A stretch of DNA of 64,000 bases, taken from the NCBI RefSeq assembly GCF_004341035.1, contig NZ_SLXK01000008.1:1-64000 (forward strand), in the 5' to 3' direction. The translations under genes and the position numbers were made by a program. How positions within the stretch are numbered: position 1 is the first letter of the stretch; each line of letters begins with the position of its first letter. Below the pieces are notes generated by a model, which worked only from the letters and a program-made list of their open reading frames with translations, ran no database searches and had not been told where the DNA came from. The stretch is from Scopulibacillus darangshiensis. GTDB taxonomy: Bacteria; Bacillota; Bacilli; Bacillales; Sporolactobacillaceae. This document shows positions 25,474 through 33,906 of the stretch, in pieces.

Positions 25474-25871
25474 TTAAAATCTCTCCCTTCGCCATAGTAT
25501 TTTCGGGAGCGACCATTCTAATTGACGGCAACACCTCTGTCTTGTACTCCTATTGTATGATAAATCGACTGTGAATGAAATAAAAATGTCCGTTCATCTT
25601 AATTAATCCGCATTAGCCCTTTTTTCTAATTTCGATGCCCGCCTCTTCATGGTTACCTAAAGGGCCTTTTCCTATTTGTACTAAATTGTATAAAAGATTA
25701 TTCACCAATGCTGAATATTTAAACCAACAGATAAAAAACAAGTCCAATTTATCTATTATTTATATACCCAAAAGAGCCATAGTATGAAACGACGACATGC
25801 TGCTTGGTTATTTTTCTGGACAGGTCAGCATAGATTGGTGCTAGGATGCTAATCACGAGAGGGGTAGAAAT
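25474..25871. other. Divergent gap between mecA and yjbE
   Basis: 398 bases without a supportable gene. It should hold the promoters of both flanking genes. A 22-codon frame at 25784-25852 lacks a ribosome site. I looked for a yybP-ykoY manganese riboswitch, often found before TerC genes, and did not see its conserved core. Confidence 0.5.
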
Positions 25872-26552
25872 ATGCTCACAGACCATTTACTAATATCAGT
25901 GTTAAACATCGTACTAATTGATATAATTCTCGGGGGCGACAATGCTGTGGTCATAGCCCTTGCCTGTCGCAGACTTCCGGTCAGGCAGCGGAATAAAGCG
26001 ATTTTACTCGGGACAGGCCTTGCCGTCATTCTGAGGATCGTCCTCACAGCCATGATGGTTTCCCTTCTGCAGGTGCCCTATCTTTTACTCATTGGGGGGC
26101 TAATGTTAATCTATATTGCCTTTAAACTTCTTATTAATAAAGAGGAAGATGTTAATATAAAGGCCGGCACATCCCTCCTTTCTGCTGTTAGGACAATTGT
26201 ATTTGCTGACCTTGTAATGGGACTTGATAACGTCCTTGGCATTGCCGGTGCAGCTAAGGGCAATATTCTTCTTGTTATTTTGGGGCTTAGTGTATCGGTG
26301 CCAATCATTATATGGGGTAGCAAAATTATTCTTAATGCCATGGAGCATGTGCCTGGCTTAATTTATATCGGCGGAGCGGTCCTAGCTTACACTGCATCAG
26401 GTATGATTATGTCTGAACCAAAAATCCACAGTTTTTTTCTTGGACACCCTGAGATGAAAACAACCTTTACCGTCATCATCATTGTCGGTGTCTTATTGAG
26501 CGGGTTGCTGATTAATAATATAAAATCAAATAATGCCAGTCAGCATTTTTAG
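25872..26552 (+). CDS. yjbE: TerC family membrane protein YjbE
   Basis: 226-residue integral membrane protein with seven or so helices. TerC signatures are D-I-I-L-G-G-D-N-A-V-V-I-A in helix 1 and the matching D-L-V-M-G-L-D-N-V-L-G-I-A in the second half; the paired acidic residues are thought to bind metal. Relatives export manganese in Bacilli, possibly to supply secreted metalloproteins. GAGAGGGG lies just before the ATG. It lies divergently between mecA and spx as in B. subtilis. Confidence 0.85.
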   Translation: MLTDHLLISVLNIVLIDIILGGDNAVVIALACRRLPVRQRNKAILLGTGLAVILRIVLTAMMVSLLQVPYLLLIGGLMLIYIAFKLLINKEEDVNIKAGTSLLSAVRTIVFADLVMGLDNVLGIAGAAKGNILLVILGLSVSVPIIIWGSKIILNAMEHVPGLIYIGGAVLAYTASGMIMSEPKIHSFFLGHPEMKTTFTVIIIVGVLLSGLLINNIKSNNASQHF

Positions 26553-26581
26553 TCTAAAATTCCCTAACATAAGAAAAGCTG

Positions 26582-26612
26582 AAAAAAAAAGACACTCCCG
26601 AGAGAGTGTCTT
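26582..26612 (-). terminator. Terminator of spx
   Basis: Stem GACACTC (26591-26597) / GAGTGTC (26604-26610) with T9 on the minus strand, overlapping the spx stop codon. Confidence 0.85.
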
Positions 26613-27006
26613 AGTTAACTAAGCGTTGTGCTTCCTGAAGCTGGAAGGTACGAACTTTTCTTGGTAAGAACCTGCGGATTTCATCATCGTTATAACCCAC
26701 CTGCAAGCGCTTATCGTCAAGCATGATTGGACGGCGAAGCAGCCCCGGATTATCTTTGATTAATTCGTACAGGTCTTGAAGAGGCATAGCGTCCAATTGA
26801 ATGTTCAATTCTTGAAACGCCTTTGATCTTGTTGAAATAATTTCATCTGTCCCATCTTCAGTCATCCGTAGAATTTCTTTGATTTCGTTAATGGACAACG
26901 GTTCAGAAAAAATATTTCGTTCAGAAAACGATATGTCATGTTCTTTAAGCCATGCTTTGGCTTTACGACAAGATGTACAACTTGGTGATGTATATAAAGT
27001 GACCAT
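26611..27006 (-). CDS. spx: Transcriptional regulator Spx
   Basis: 131-residue ArsC-fold protein that binds the alpha subunit C-terminal domain of RNA polymerase and redirects transcription in disulfide stress. The redox switch C10-T-S-C13 is present in Y-T-S-P-S-C-T-S-C. Other family features are F-S-E-R-N-I-F, R-S-K-A-F and the C-terminal R-P-I-M...[11 protein letters not shown]. Its degradation adaptor SpxH is encoded 7 kb away. Upstream, a Fur-family-like operator at 27187-27201 may add metal or peroxide control. Length and gene position match B. subtilis spx (yjbD). Confidence 0.95.
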   Translation of the reverse strand: MVTLYTSPSCTSCRKAKAWLKEHDISFSERNIFSEPLSINEIKEILRMTEDGTDEIISTRSKAFQELNIQLDAMPLQDLYELIKDNPGLLRRPIMLDDKRLQVGYNDDEIRRFLPRKVRTFQLQEAQRLVN

Positions 27007-27045
27007 TTATTCACCCTCCTTAAAGGACTGTCACTACATGCACAT

Positions 27046-27133
27046 AGTTAATCAGAAAGTATAAACTTTCCGAAATACATAAGAGAACAAAGATTTTTAT
27101 TATGGAGAACTCGGCAAAGCCAAGTTTTCTTTA
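27046..27133 (+). repeat. Divergent member of repeat family R2
   Basis: Starts GTTAATCAGAAAGTATAAAC and ends GGCAAAGCCAAGTTTTCTTTA like R2, but the middle 60-70 bases differ. It lies in the 5' region of spx. Probably an old or recombined R2 copy. Confidence 0.5.
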
Positions 27134-27177
27134 AAAACTTTACATCATTATTATATTATAATATTTCTAATTTGGCT

Positions 27178-27210
27178 AGACCCTTTTGAAAATGATTTTC
27201 AATAAGGGTC
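27178..27210. promoter_or_regulatory. Fur-family-like operator upstream of spx
   Basis: TGAAAATGATTTTCA (27187-27201) is a perfect 7-1-7 inverted repeat, differing at two symmetrical bases from the Fur consensus TGATAATNATTATCA. It is framed by further complementary arms, GACCCTT (27178-27184) and AAGGGTC (27204-27210). The site is about 180 bases upstream of spx, near a TATAAT on the minus strand. In B. subtilis a promoter of spx is under PerR, a Fur-family protein, which gives precedent. Confidence 0.5.
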
Positions 27211-27293
27211 ATTTTGACCTATAAAAACATGTGCAAATGTAACGCTAAAATAATAATTCCCTTAATATTATATTGCTAAACATGTTTTTCATC

Positions 27294-27325
27294 AAAAAAA
27301 AGAGGCCACCGAATTTGGGGCCTCC
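27294..27325 (-). terminator. Terminator of the 40-residue basic peptide gene
   Basis: GAGGCC / GGCCTC stem with a CCAAATTCGGT-type loop and T7-8 on the minus strand, three bases after the peptide's stop. Confidence 0.8.
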
Positions 27326-27327
27326 TG

Positions 27328-27450
27328 TTATGCAGAGATTTTGCTATTTGATGCCGGTGTTTTTTTCGACTTCGGTTCCCACTTACCCAAACGTTCTTTT
27401 AACCATTTTTTCAACGCATTTTTTCGCTTGCGCTTACCATTGGGCTTCAT
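27328..27450 (-). CDS. 40-residue highly basic peptide
   Basis: A 40-residue peptide with 14 Lys/Arg, starting M-K-P-N-G-K-R-K-R-K-N-A-L-K-K-W-L-K-E-R-L-G-K-W and ending in a Ser/Lys-rich tail. AAAGGAGG lies eight bases before the ATG, and a strong terminator follows directly, so it is very likely expressed. I do not recognise it. The charge suggests RNA, DNA or membrane contact, or a spore-associated role. It lies between yjbC (41 bases upstream) and spx on the same strand, so it may be part of the yjbC-spx transcription unit. Confidence 0.7.
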   Translation of the reverse strand: MKPNGKRKRKNALKKWLKERLGKWEPKSKKTPASNSKISA

Positions 27451-27491
27451 GTCGCACCGCCTCCTTTATAAAAATCACGGCATCAAACAAA

Positions 27492-28082
27492 TTAAGTTGG
27501 GCTTTTCTCTGTCTCGAACTCAAGTATATTGTCCGTCTTATCGGCTTCAATTGTCAAGACCTCATCAACATCTAGGTAAGACTTGCCGTATAATTCAACG
27601 TCTTTATACGTGTGGATTTCTTCATACGTTTTCTTAACTTTTTCCATAATACTTTCTTCGGACTCATTTGTTGGCGACCAATAAAGAATTTCCATTTCAT
27701 TCACTTCGTTGGTTGCCAGGCTGCGGCGTTTATAGCCTATTGAGACAGCATGTTCGAATCCTTCCCTTTTATAAAAATGAAGGCGTTTCTCTGTATCTGT
27801 ATCATCGTAGTTAATGGGCTCAACTTCAAGAATAATCGGTTTGCCTTTTGCCTTCAGCTTTTCCATTAGCTTATGCCCTGTTCCTTTTCCACGTGTTTTA
27901 GCCGCAACGTAAATATAGTCAACAAAAATAAAATCTTTTGTCTCGACATACATCAACACATGGTCTGGGCTTTCATCCTTATGATACATTTCAGCCTTAT
28001 CCTTTAGCAAAAGCTCCATGTGTTCCTTTGATTTCATTTCTTCAATAGGGAAATACTCGTTCAATTTCTCGTACCAGTTCAT
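27492..28082 (-). CDS. yjbC: GNAT family protein YjbC
   Basis: 196-residue GNAT-related protein. The acetyl-CoA loop A-A-K-T-R-G-K-G-T-G-H-K-L-M (about residues 71-84) is clear, with F-Y-K-R-E-G-F further on. An acidic, Glu-rich C-terminus follows. AGAGAGG precedes the ATG at 28082; a TTG start 36 bases upstream is less likely. In B. subtilis yjbC is co-transcribed with spx and responds to stress; gene order here is the same apart from the small basic peptide between them. Confidence 0.8.
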   Translation of the reverse strand: MNWYEKLNEYFPIEEMKSKEHMELLLKDKAEMYHKDESPDHVLMYVETKDFIFVDYIYVAAKTRGKGTGHKLMEKLKAKGKPIILEVEPINYDDTDTEKRLHFYKREGFEHAVSIGYKRRSLATNEVNEMEILYWSPTNESEESIMEKVKKTYEEIHTYKDVELYGKSYLDVDEVLTIEADKTDNILEFETEKSPT

Positions 28083-28324
28083 TCCTCGACCTCTCTTTTT
28101 TGATTTATTATGCAACAACGCTTAAAAAATAATCACGTTGTGACATGCAAGTCATCATGATCTTTTCCACGGTTGGCATTTTATTAAAAGGTTAATCAGA
28201 AAGAACTCCTAAAACAGCGGGATAATGGAGTAATACAGGAGATAATGTGGAAAAATTTACTATCAAGCTTATTTGGGATTGAAGCTTGACGCCAATTGGG
28301 TATGTCATACCACACCCTATTTGA
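28083..28324. other. Gene-free stretch upstream of yjbC
   Basis: Contains the yjbC promoter region and a lone R2 left-end scrap (GGTTAATCAGAAAG at about 28190). No ribosome site with a matching frame was found. Confidence 0.4.
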
Positions 28325-28474
28325 GTTAATAAGAAAGTATATACTTTCTTACGCACATAAGTGCACTGGCTAAAGACGTAACATCCTGTTGCAACGCCAG
28401 TACTAGCACGTCCTGTGCGTCGCAACTACGCCTCTGTCTTCACCAAAGGCTCGCCAATCGGCGAGTTTTCTTTA
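28325..28474 (+). repeat. Interspersed repeat R2, copy A
   Basis: About 150 bases with a palindromic left end (AGAAAGTATATACTTTCT). An ACTGGC...GCCAGT stem follows, then short palindromes CAACAGGATGTTG-like and GCACAGGACGTGC-like in altered form, and a terminal CTCGCCAATCGGCGAG hairpin with TTTTC. Other copies: 41902-42050, 45681-45831 (reverse), 49562-49656 (reverse, deleted centre). Confidence 0.85.
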
Positions 28475-28482
28475 AAAAGAAA

Positions 28483-28512
28483 AACCTTCACATTCCATGT
28501 GAAGGCTTTTAA
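28483..28512. terminator. Bidirectional terminator
   Basis: Stem CCTTCACAT (28485-28493) / ATGTGAAGG (28497-28505), with T-rich tails on both strands. It would catch minus-strand transcripts from the ResA-like gene. Confidence 0.65.
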
Positions 28513-28658
28513 TGATTATATTATAGTGGATTAAGTCATGTTTGTCAAATCGTCAAGGGGGAAATTCAGGATTGCCCGGAAGCTATTTCCTTCGAATAGG
28601 GAAAGGCGCTTTCGCATTTCTTTATTGTGTTTGAAAGCGTAAATGTTATGTGAGTATT

Positions 28659-28772
28659 GTCTAGCTTCAGCGCCTAGCCCCTCGAGTCACTTCGGTCCCC
28701 CTCCGGCGGCGACAGCCTCCTCGGAGGCCCTCCAGTGCTTTTCGGGGCTGACCAAGGCGCCTCCGCCTTTCT
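28659..28772 (+). repeat. Interspersed repeat R3, copy A
   Basis: GC-rich element beginning GTCTAGCTTCAGCGCCTAGC and including CGGCGGCGACAGCCTCCTCG. The reverse orientation copy is at 56906-57020 and a short scrap GGCGCTGAAGCTAGAC is at about 24673. Such elements are frequent between genes in Bacillus and relatives. Confidence 0.7.
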
Positions 28773-29351
28773 TTATTGCGGCAGCCAATCCTGGACGTCT
28801 TTTACGGAAACAACGCCGCGAAAGGTATGAATGATTTTTCCGTATGGATCGATGAGAAATGATGTCGGTATACCAAAAATGTGATAATCCTCTTTGACTT
28901 CTCCCTTTTTATCAAACAAAATAGTAAAGGAAACAGGATTTTCATTTAAATATTTTTCAACTGATTTTACCGATGTTTCTTCACTCGTCATATTGACTGC
29001 CAGGACTCTTAACCATTTTTGGGGAATTTTCCGCTGGATCGTTTCCAGGGACGCCATTTCCGCGCGGCATTCTTTGCACCAAGTTGTCCATGTTGTTAAT
29101 AGAATGGACTGTCCCTTGTAATCGGCCAATGTGACCTTGTCGTTTTCACCATTCAGCAGGGTAAAGTTTGGAGCTGACTTAAAGGATGTCACTTCGGTTC
29201 CTTTGTTTTTTCGCGTGCGGGGTTCTTTAACCTGCGTGTTACTTTTTAATGTTTCATGATTGACAGTGTAGATGACGGTGATCATCACAGCGACTAATAA
29301 GAGACTTACAACAATTTTTAAAAAGGAACGTTTTCTTTTGCCATTAGCCAC
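28773..29351 (-). CDS. Membrane-anchored thiol-disulfide oxidoreductase (ResA/TlpA-like)
   Basis: 192-residue extracytoplasmic thioredoxin-like protein. An N-terminal anchor helix (about residues 9-29) is followed by an AhpC/TSA-type thioredoxin fold with active site W-C-K-E-C near residues 90-95 and the cis-Pro loop G-I-P-T-S-F. ResA-like proteins reduce cysteines of apocytochrome c or act in spore and envelope thiol chemistry. Starts at GTG with GGAAGGAT upstream. No cytochrome biogenesis genes are adjacent, so the exact role is open. Confidence 0.8.
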   Translation of the reverse strand: MANGKRKRSFLKIVVSLLLVAVMITVIYTVNHETLKSNTQVKEPRTRKNKGTEVTSFKSAPNFTLLNGENDKVTLADYKGQSILLTTWTTWCKECRAEMASLETIQRKIPQKWLRVLAVNMTSEETSVKSVEKYLNENPVSFTILFDKKGEVKEDYHIFGIPTSFLIDPYGKIIHTFRGVVSVKDVQDWLPQ

Positions 29352-29455
29352 TTAAGATCCTTCCTTTTAATATGATATAGGTGCATTTTTTATTATATTT
29401 ATGATTTGTCCTATAGAAATATGAGTTTAAAAAACATATCTAGGGGGATTAACGC

Positions 29456-29623
29456 ATGCTAAGAGCCTTGGTAACGATTTTTGCTGTCTTATTAATAATA
29501 GCTATTTTTATTCAGTATGCATTCGGGGGGATTAGCGGGACGATCATCCAAGTGCTGTTATGGGTAACGGTGGCCCTTTATCTCGTATATATTTCTAAGA
29601 AAATACGGGATAAGAGAAAATGA
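29456..29623 (+). CDS. 55-residue two-helix membrane protein
   Basis: Small protein with two hydrophobic segments (about residues 4-22 and 28-46) and a basic tail K-K-I-R-D-K-R-K. TAGGGGG precedes the ATG by about eight bases. It is divergent from the ResA-like gene with a 104-base gap. Unrecognised. The next feature downstream is repeat R1, so it has no operon partner. Confidence 0.65.
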   Translation: MLRALVTIFAVLLIIAIFIQYAFGGISGTIIQVLLWVTVALYLVYISKKIRDKRK

Positions 29624-29625
29624 AT

Positions 29626-29935
29626 TGAAGAGGCTTGGACAAAACTAAAAGGGTTCATTCATATGCCGAACAATAAAGTTTGAAAAGTATCATTGCAAAT
29701 GCGAAGCGTAGTCAAAATACGAAAGATTCCTACGGGAACAGCACGTGTCCGAAGACCCCGCAAGAAAGCGTTTTTTGCTTTCTGAGGAGGCTTTAGGCCG
29801 TGCCCGTGGAAAGCGAAGTATTTTGACGTAGCGCTTCGTTGTTTCTTCTGTATAGATAAAAATCCGAACTATTCAGATGTCTGAATGAGTTCGGATTTTT
29901 CTATTAGTAAAAGACTTCTGTCCCAGACTCTTTGT
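29626..29935 (+). repeat. Interspersed repeat R1, copy B
   Basis: Near-identical to 2648-2895 over about 230 bases. This copy is bounded by imperfect terminal inverted repeats: AGGCTTGGACAAAA at the left, and CTGTCCCAGACTCTTT at the right (reverse complement AAAGAGTCTGGGACAG). The right part also has an inverted repeat, ATCCGAACT...AGTTCGGAT (29872-29898), that can end transcription. Confidence 0.8.
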
Positions 29936-31612
29936 TTAATGCTTATCAACGGACACATACTTATACGTATAGTCCGGTCCAAATGGATGGACGACATAGT
30001 CATGAACGTATGGCTTGGTCAGGAATGCCGAGCCGTTCTGGAACATTGGTGCAAGAGCAGCATCATCCTTCAGCAGGATCTTTTCTGCATTTTGCAGGGC
30101 TTTCCAACGGGCATCCAAATCTTTTGTATGCGTCTTCGCGAATTTTATTTTCTCATCGTATTTTTTATCGGAGTATGCCATTTGGTTATGGCCATCCCCA
30201 GTCAGGAACATATCAAGGAAGGTCATTGGATCCTGATAATCGGGACCCCAGCCTGCCCAAACGAAGTCATATTTTAAATTTTCCTCCAGGTCAAGCATGA
30301 CCTTAAATGGCTGTTGCTTGATATTAATAGAAAGACCAGGAAGATTTTTCTCCATTTGGTTCTTAATATAGACTGCCTGGTTTTTATTCTCTGGGCCGTC
30401 ATAGGAAAGGAATTCAAGATTAACTTTATCGACGCCTAATTCCTTTAAGCCCTTTTCCCAGTATTTCTTCGCTTCTTTTGGATTATAGCCTAACAGATCC
30501 CCATTCGCTGCCCGGAAATCTTTACCGGCAGGTCCTTTTGTGAAATTTTTCGGTACAAGGTAATCAGCCGGGACTGACCCATCCTTCATTAGTTTATTAA
30601 CAAAGGCTTTCTTGTTAAAGGACATAGATAATGCTCTGCGGATATTTTCGTTCTTTAAATACTTATTTTTCTCGTTAAACTTAATATAGTAGACCGATGT
30701 ACCAAGATATGTTTTGAAATCCTTCTTGTTTTTGTACTTTTCGACCCAATCCCCTTCCAGTGCCACGCGGTCAATCTTACCGGAGTTATACAGGTTAATC
30801 CGGGTCGTCAATTCTTTTACTACCTTAACATTGATTTGATCTAGGGAAACGTTTTCTTTGTCCCAATAGTTTGGATTTTTTTTATAGACCCATCCTTTAT
30901 TATGTTCCCATTTTTCAAGGATGAACGGTCCGTTATAAATCGTTGTATCTGCCTCAAGTCCATATTTCTTTCCTTGCTTTTCCCTATATTCTTTATTTTG
31001 CGGGAAGAATGTCGGAAAAGCCATAAGACTTTTAAAATAAGGCACTTCTTTTGTTAATGTCATTTGCAGAGTATGATCATCAACCGCTTTAACACCTAAT
31101 TTATCCACCTTGCCGTACATTGGACTATCAGGGTCTAAAATTTTATCAGCGTTCAACATACCTAACGTTGCAAATAAGCTCTTATAGGTCGCTTTAGAGT
31201 CTTTTGAGATTACCTTGCGCCATGCATAGACAAAGTCATTGGCAGTCACCGGCGTTCCATTGCTCCACTTGGCGTCCTCCCGCAGTTTGAAAGTATAGAC
31301 CGAGTGGCCGTCCTTTTCCTCTACTTTTGGATCACCCTTCGCTAAGGCAGGAACGAGTTCATCCTTGGCATTCATCGTATAAAGCCCTTCAAACACTGAA
31401 GCAAAGACATTAAATGATACTTGGTCATCACCTTCAGTTGTATCCAGTGAAGGGATCTCTTCACTTGAAGCGACATTAAGCACCTGTTTGTAATCCCCAT
31501 CCTTGCTGCTCCCTGACCTTTCTCCGCTTGAACTGCTTGAACATGCTGATAAAAACAGACTCATGATCAGAACAACAGCAAGCAAAAATGACCATTTTGC
31601 TTTTTTTCTCAT
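29936..31612 (-). CDS. oppA: Oligopeptide-binding lipoprotein OppA, third paralogue
   Basis: 558-residue solute-binding lipoprotein for the Opp ABC importer. A lipoprotein signal ends at L-S-A-C followed by a Ser-rich linker. The mature domain carries the family's N-G-T-P-V-T-A-N-D-F-V-Y-A-W-R-K-V and W-G-P-D-Y-Q-D-P-M-T-F. It is closely similar over its length to the genes at 31862 and 38098, so it comes from local duplication. GGGGAGG precedes the ATG. The three copies may differ in peptide preference. It lies at the distal end of the opp region with its own upstream gap, so it is probably transcribed separately. Confidence 0.9.
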   Translation of the reverse strand: MRKKAKWSFLLAVVLIMSLFLSACSSSSSGERSGSSKDGDYKQVLNVASSEEIPSLDTTEGDDQVSFNVFASVFEGLYTMNAKDELVPALAKGDPKVEEKDGHSVYTFKLREDAKWSNGTPVTANDFVYAWRKVISKDSKATYKSLFATLGMLNADKILDPDSPMYGKVDKLGVKAVDDHTLQMTLTKEVPYFKSLMAFPTFFPQNKEYREKQGKKYGLEADTTIYNGPFILEKWEHNKGWVYKKNPNYWDKENVSLDQINVKVVKELTTRINLYNSGKIDRVALEGDWVEKYKNKKDFKTYLGTSVYYIKFNEKNKYLKNENIRRALSMSFNKKAFVNKLMKDGSVPADYLVPKNFTKGPAGKDFRAANGDLLGYNPKEAKKYWEKGLKELGVDKVNLEFLSYDGPENKNQAVYIKNQMEKNLPGLSINIKQQPFKVMLDLEENLKYDFVWAGWGPDYQDPMTFLDMFLTGDGHNQMAYSDKKYDEKIKFAKTHTKDLDARWKALQNAEKILLKDDAALAPMFQNGSAFLTKPYVHDYVVHPFGPDYTYKYVSVDKH

Positions 31613-31813
31613 ACAGAAACTAACCTCCCCATGTTTGTTAATTAATTAGCAGAGCGAAACCCTATATCAGACTATACTAAAAATTCCGTCTCCACTTGTC
31701 ATTATACAAGCTTATACCTTGGACCTTAGCCCTATTTTTTTAGACAAATCCAAAAAATGCATAAGGTTGGTTTTTGCGTCAAACAAAAGAGGACTTTTCG
31801 CCCATCCAAAAAA

Positions 31814-31853
31814 TAAAAGGAGCACACCGGCTATGATGCCGTGTACTCCTTCT
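31814..31853 (-). terminator. Terminator of the second oppA
   Basis: Stem AAGGAGCACACCGGC (31817-31831) / GCCGTGTACTCCTT (31838-31851) with one bulge and a T-rich tail on the minus strand. Confidence 0.8.
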
Positions 31854-31861
31854 TATAATTC

Positions 31862-33553
31862 TTAGTGCTTATCAACCGAAACGTACTTAAATGTATAGTC
31901 AGGACCGAACGGATGAACAACGAGATCCTTAACATATGGTTGTGTCAGCTTAGCTGAGCCCGATTGATACATAGGTGCAAGTGCAGCATCATCTTTCAAA
32001 AGAATCTTTTCTGCATCCAGCATCGCTTGCCAGCGTGCTTTTAGATCATTAGAATGTTCTTTGGCAAATTTGATTTTCTCATCATACTTTTTGTCAGAAT
32101 AAGCCATTTGGTTGTTGCCGTTGCCTGTGACGAACATATCAAGGAAGGTCATTGGATCTTGATAGTCAGGGCCCCAGCCAGCAGAAACAAAGTCATATTT
32201 CAAGTTATCTTCAAGATCAAGCATGACTTTAAATGGCTGCTGCTTGATAGTTACCTTTAATCCAGGAAGATTCTTTTCCATTTGGTTTTTCATGAAAACA
32301 GCTCTGTTCTTGTAGTCAGGACCATCATACGCAAGGAATTCAAGGTCAATTTTATCAACGCCGAGTTCTTTTTTACCTTTTTTCCAATACTCTTTTGCTT
32401 TGGCAGGATCATAGCTGATCAAATCGCCATTGGCATCGCGGAAGTCTTTGCCGTCAGGACCTTTTGTAAATCCGCCAGGTACTAAGAAGTCTGCAGCCTT
32501 CGAACCATTTTTTAATAGCTTAGTAACGTAGGCATCCTTGTCAAATGACATCGCAATCGCTCTGCGAATGTTCACGTTTTTCAAATATTTATTTTTCTGA
32601 TTGAACTTGAGATAGTATACTGATGTACCAGGGTATGTTTTGAAGTCTTTTCTATCTTTGTACTTATCAACCCACTCTCCAGTTAAACCAACACGGTCAA
32701 CCTGGCCTGAGTTATAAAGGTTAATGGTTGTTGTTAATTCCTTAACAACTTTAATATTGACTTGATCTAAAGAAACATTGTCTTTATCCCAATAGTTAGG
32801 ATTCTTCTTGAATACCCAGCCTTTGTTATGTTCCCATTTATCGAGAACGAATGGACCGTTATAAATGGCGTTATCAACTTCAAGGCCGTATTTCTTGCCT
32901 TCTGCTTCCCTGAACTTCTGGTTTTGCGGGAAGAATGTCGGGAATTGCAATAAGCTCTTATAGTATGGCACTTCTTTCGTTAATGTCACTTGCAGGGTGT
33001 GATCATCAACAGCTTTGACTCCCAACTTATCGACTTTGCCGTACATTGGATCGTCAGGATTAAGTATTTTATCAGCGTTTAGAATACCCAGAGTCGGGAA
33101 TAAGTAAGAATAAGGTGCTTTGGAATCCTTTGCGACAACACTGTGCCAAGCATAGACAAAATCATTTGCAGTGACAGGGTCACCATTACTCCACTTGGCA
33201 TTTTCTCGAAGCTTAAAGGTATAGTTAAAGTTGTCGCCATCCTTCTTGATTTCTGGATCACCTGTTGCAAGTGCCGGGACGATCTCATTCTTTGAATTCA
33301 TTGTATAAAGGCCTTCATAAATGGCTTGGAAAACGTTGAAAGAAACCTCATCGTCGCCAACCTTTGTATCCAACGTTGGAATTTCTTCACTTTCGGCAAG
33401 ATTTAACACCTGCTTATAATCTCCATCACTGCCGCCCGACTTGCCATCACTTTTCTTCTTATCACCGCTGCTAGAGCTTGAGCAGGCAGATAAGAACAAA
33501 CTCATGACAAGCACAACAGCCAGCAGTACTGACCATTTCGCTTTTCCTCTCAT
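31862..33553 (-). CDS. oppA: Oligopeptide-binding lipoprotein OppA, second paralogue
   Basis: 563-residue solute-binding lipoprotein. The signal M-R-G-K-A-K-W...S-A-C is almost identical to that of the 38098 gene. AAAGGGAGG lies before the ATG at 33553; a frame open to 33625 has no ribosome site. It is followed by a terminator and preceded by the oppF terminator, so it forms its own unit. It would feed peptides to the OppBCDF transporter encoded just upstream. Between the three copies most differences are scattered, suggesting they have been separate for some time. Confidence 0.92.
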   Translation of the reverse strand: MRGKAKWSVLLAVVLVMSLFLSACSSSSSGDKKKSDGKSGGSDGDYKQVLNLAESEEIPTLDTKVGDDEVSFNVFQAIYEGLYTMNSKNEIVPALATGDPEIKKDGDNFNYTFKLRENAKWSNGDPVTANDFVYAWHSVVAKDSKAPYSYLFPTLGILNADKILNPDDPMYGKVDKLGVKAVDDHTLQVTLTKEVPYYKSLLQFPTFFPQNQKFREAEGKKYGLEVDNAIYNGPFVLDKWEHNKGWVFKKNPNYWDKDNVSLDQVNIKVVKELTTTINLYNSGQVDRVGLTGEWVDKYKDRKDFKTYPGTSVYYLKFNQKNKYLKNVNIRRAIAMSFDKDAYVTKLLKNGSKAADFLVPGGFTKGPDGKDFRDANGDLISYDPAKAKEYWKKGKKELGVDKIDLEFLAYDGPDYKNRAVFMKNQMEKNLPGLKVTIKQQPFKVMLDLEDNLKYDFVSAGWGPDYQDPMTFLDMFVTGNGNNQMAYSDKKYDEKIKFAKEHSNDLKARWQAMLDAEKILLKDDAALAPMYQSGSAKLTQPYVKDLVVHPFGPDYTFKYVSVDKH

Positions 33554-33854
33554 TAAAAAATGACCTCCCTTTATGATATGTGTCAGATGAGCTTTATTTA
33601 TGTTTCTAACTTTGGCAAAGCCCATCTCTAAAATTTATTTTACAAGTATTTTGTGAATATTTCATTACTTATTTTTTTAAAAATTAGAAAATGTAGCATT
33701 GGAAGGCTTTTCCGTGTGAAAAATAGGACTTTATAACTATATCATTCATGCTATTTAATTTGTCGAAAAAGACCGTCTTTCGTTAATGAGCAGAAGAAAT
33801 TTGCCGAAATAACCACATATAAATCTAAGACAAATGTCATAAATAATTAGGCTT
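33554..33854. other. Promoter region of second oppA
   Basis: 300 bases of AT-rich DNA between the opp operon terminator and the second oppA. No gene or repeat was seen. It must contain the promoter for the downstream oppA. Confidence 0.4.
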
Positions 33855-33886
33855 AAAAAAAGCTTCCGGGATTAACCGGAAGCTTT
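33855..33886 (-). terminator. Terminator of the oppBCDF operon
   Basis: Perfect ten-bp stem AAGCTTCCGG (33860-33869) / CCGGAAGCTT (33876-33885) followed by T7 on the minus strand. Confidence 0.9.
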
Positions 33887-33906
33887 GGTGTTTGGCTTTA
33901 TTTATT

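Noticed and set aside
25784-25852. 22-codon frame upstream of yjbE as a leader peptide
   Set aside because: No ribosome site and no attenuator-type structure seen.
25700-25871. yybP-ykoY manganese riboswitch before the TerC-family gene
   Set aside because: The conserved core of that riboswitch could not be found by eye.
28192-28425. 77-codon minus-strand frame
   Set aside because: Half of it is repeat R2; no ribosome site.
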